From assembly GCA_027000105.1 (NCBI GenBank), contig JALTOP010000084.1:535-7180 (forward strand): a stretch of 6,646 bases of DNA, in the 5' to 3' direction. This document shows positions 5,137 through 6,646 of this stretch, piece after piece (within the stretch, counting starts at the first letter, position 1; the number at the start of each line of letters is the position of its first letter). The notes beneath the pieces were generated by a model. The model was not told where the DNA came from and searched no databases. It saw only the letters and a program-made list of their open reading frames with translations. The position numbers and the translations under genes were made by a program. The DNA comes from Planctomycetaceae bacterium. Its GTDB lineage: Bacteria > Planctomycetota > Planctomycetia > Planctomycetales > Planctomycetaceae.

Positions 5137-6646
5137 ATGATGACCTGGCTTTCACAATTGTTTATCCATCCCGCGATGGCCGCCGGCGGTGCGGCCCTGA
5201 TCGCGGTACCGATTATCATTCATCTGATCAACCGGTTGCGCTACCGCAAGGTTCGTTTCGCCGCGATGGAATTCCTGCTTCAGTCGCAGCAGCAAAATCG
5301 CAGAAGAATCCTGATCGAACAGTTGCTGTTGCTGCTTCTGCGCATCCTGCTTGTGCTTGGGATTGTCGCCCTGTTTGCCCGATTGATTCTTGACCCTTCA
5401 CAACTTTCACTGTTGGAAAGGCCGCAAACGCATCATCTTGTAGTGCTTGATGATTCCGGTTCGATGCGGGATCGCTGGGGCGAAACCTCGGCCTGGCAGG
5501 AAGGCTTGAAAGCGGTGAAACGGATCGCTTCGGAAATGGCCAATCAGGACGGGATTCACACACTGACCCTGATGCAGACATCGCATCCCGATCGGACTCC
5601 TTCGAATTTCACACGACGGGAAATCGATCTCTCTCTGTTGGGTGAACTTGAGGACAAACTGGAGACGATGCAGCGGGATTGCAGTTACGCACAAGTACAA
5701 TGGACAGATACCTTTTCCGCGATCGAACGGGTTCTTTCCGCGGGAAACGAAGAAAATACGATCATTCATGTGATCTCCGATTTCCGTCAGCCTGAATGGG
5801 GAGACTCCCCGACATTGGTTTCAGATATCGAAGCGTTGGCGGGCGATCATCGAGCGGTCAATCTGATTCCGGCCGTTCCGAACAGACATCAAAATCTTGC
5901 AGTGACCTCATTCGGGGGAGAGTTGCACACCGCGGCGGTCATGGTTCCCGTCGAGTTGACGGCACAAATCACCAACTTTGGTGAATCACTGGCAGAGAAT
6001 ATCGCGGTGCGGGTACTCGTAGATGGAGAGCCGATTCCACAGGCGATTACAATACCGAAAATCAATTCGGGAGAAACAGTCGCAGAATCGTTCGAAGTGA
6101 CGATCACCACTCCGGGCGAACATTCGATCGCCGTCCAGATTCCCGCAGACTCCCTTGAGGCGGATAACTCCCGCTACATCGCCTTGAATCTCCCACCGGT
6201 TCAGCGGGTGCTGATCGCCGACGGCAGCGATTCAACCTCCGAATCGCAATACATCGCCGATGCCCTTTCGGCTGATCCGGGCATAACCGGAATAGAAGCC
6301 AGTATTGTGCGGGCGGAAGATTTGCGGGATCAGGATTTGGCAGAGTTCAGCGTCATCTATCTGTTAAACGTACCGCGCCTGTCCACCGAAGCCCTGAAAC
6401 TGCTCAGCGATTATGTCAAACAGGGAGGCGGGATCGCCTGGTTCATGGGCGATAAAGTAGATGCCTCGTTCTACCGTCAACTCGCTCACAAAAGCAGCTT
6501 GGGGGCGCAGGAGAAACTGTCGTCTGATTCGAATCAAACAGGCACAAATCAAACGGGAGCGAATCAGGCAAGGTTGAAAAAGAACGATTCGAACAAGACA
6601 GGCTCGAATTCGGATAAACCGGACGAAAAGGGGACGGGGCGGAACC
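5137..6646 (+). CDS. BatA-type membrane vWA protein with CARDB-like and GATase1-like regions, 3' truncated by window
   Basis: 503 codons are visible from ATG 5137 and the frame is still open at the edge. A TAA at 5131-5133 bounds the start; ATG 5140 is an alternative. The N-terminal BatA module is clear: HPAMAAGGAALIAVPIIIHL forms the first membrane helix (about 12-31), then a basic loop (RLRYRKVRFAAMEFLL, QNRRR), then a second helix (about 63-85). The positive-inside rule puts the next part in the periplasm. The vWA domain begins near 99 with MIDAS residues D105, S107 and S109 and a later Asp215 (VISDFRQPEW). Residues about 250-350 look like a CARDB/Ig-type beta domain; 355-440 (RVLIADG ... 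GGGIAWFMGD) like the flavodoxin/GATase1-like region common in planctomycete BatA proteins. From 465 it enters a polar Ser/Asn/Thr/Gly/Lys-rich stretch. It is the presumed membrane anchor for the MoxR/DUF58 pair. Confidence 0.93.
   Translation, partial: MMTWLSQLFIHPAMAAGGAALIAVPIIIHLINRLRYRKVRFAAMEFLLQSQQQNRRRILIEQLLLLLLRILLVLGIVALFARLILDPSQLSLLERPQTHHLVVLDDSGSMRDRWGETSAWQEGLKAVKRIASEMANQDGIHTLTLMQTSHPDRTPSNFTRREIDLSLLGELEDKLETMQRDCSYAQVQWTDTFSAIERVLSAGNEENTIIHVISDFRQPEWGDSPTLVSDIEALAGDHRAVNLIPAVPNRHQNLAVTSFGGELHTAAVMVPVELTAQITNFGESLAENIAVRVLVDGEPIPQAITIPKINSGETVAESFEVTITTPGEHSIAVQIPADSLEADNSRYIALNLPPVQRVLIADGSDSTSESQYIADALSADPGITGIEASIVRAEDLRDQDLAEFSVIYLLNVPRLSTEALKLLSDYVKQGGGIAWFMGDKVDASFYRQLAHKSSLGAQEKLSSDSNQTGTNQTGANQARLKKNDSNKTGSNSDKPDEKGTGRN
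6529..6618 (+). repeat. in-frame 15-nt periodic repeat encoding degenerate pentapeptides
   Basis: Six consecutive 15-base units inside the BatA-like gene encode SNQTG, TNQTG, ANQAR, LKKND, SNKTG and SNSDK (residues 465-494). Units one, two and five are closest (for example TCGAATCAAACAGGC and TCGAACAAGACAGGC). The stretch is low-complexity, polar and probably disordered. It follows the GATase1-like region, where I would expect a structured segment. Its full extent is cut off by the window. Confidence 0.6.

Overview
The window reads like a chromosomal segment from a planctomycete, by gene-family resemblance rather than any marker gene. The clues are a MoxR ATPase / DUF58 / BatA-type vWA cassette in the layout usual for Planctomycetes, a BatA protein carrying extra CARDB-like and GATase1-like regions, a GNAT fold with the 'LGWDP...CPG...DSCA.PGSF' signature, and about 50% GC. 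Every gene I accept lies on the + strand. No rRNA, tRNA, insertion sequence, integrase or CRISPR array is visible.

Region by region: (1) 1-411 is the 3' end of a GNAT-type (BioF2/CelD-like) acetyltransferase. It overlaps by 14 bases a membrane acyltransferase-3 gene (398-1672); together they look like the end of an envelope-glycan or lipid acylation operon. A hairpin overlaps the acyltransferase stop codon. (2) 1673-1871 is a spacer holding a degenerate tandem array with a 15-nt period. (3) 1872-2864 is a lone ATP-grasp ligase-like gene of unknown substrate. (4) 2865-3155 is a 291-base spacer with small tandem hairpins and a 12-bp palindrome just before the next start codon. (5) 3156 to the window end is a compact operon: MoxR AAA+ ATPase, DUF58 vWA protein (GTG start, 35-base overlap), and a two-TM BatA/vWA protein that runs off the right edge.

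The third block is a MoxR/Bat-type system: a soluble AAA+ ATPase with a cytoplasmic vWA adaptor and a membrane-anchored vWA protein, thought in this family to act in metal-dependent protein assembly or envelope stress. This is a known architecture. The least explained parts are the substitution of the expected acyltransferase histidine by Asp, the orphan ATP-grasp gene, the two GAAA-core repeat clusters flanking that gene, and a 15-nt-periodic polar insert in the BatA-like protein. I do not see a clearly undescribed multi-gene system here.
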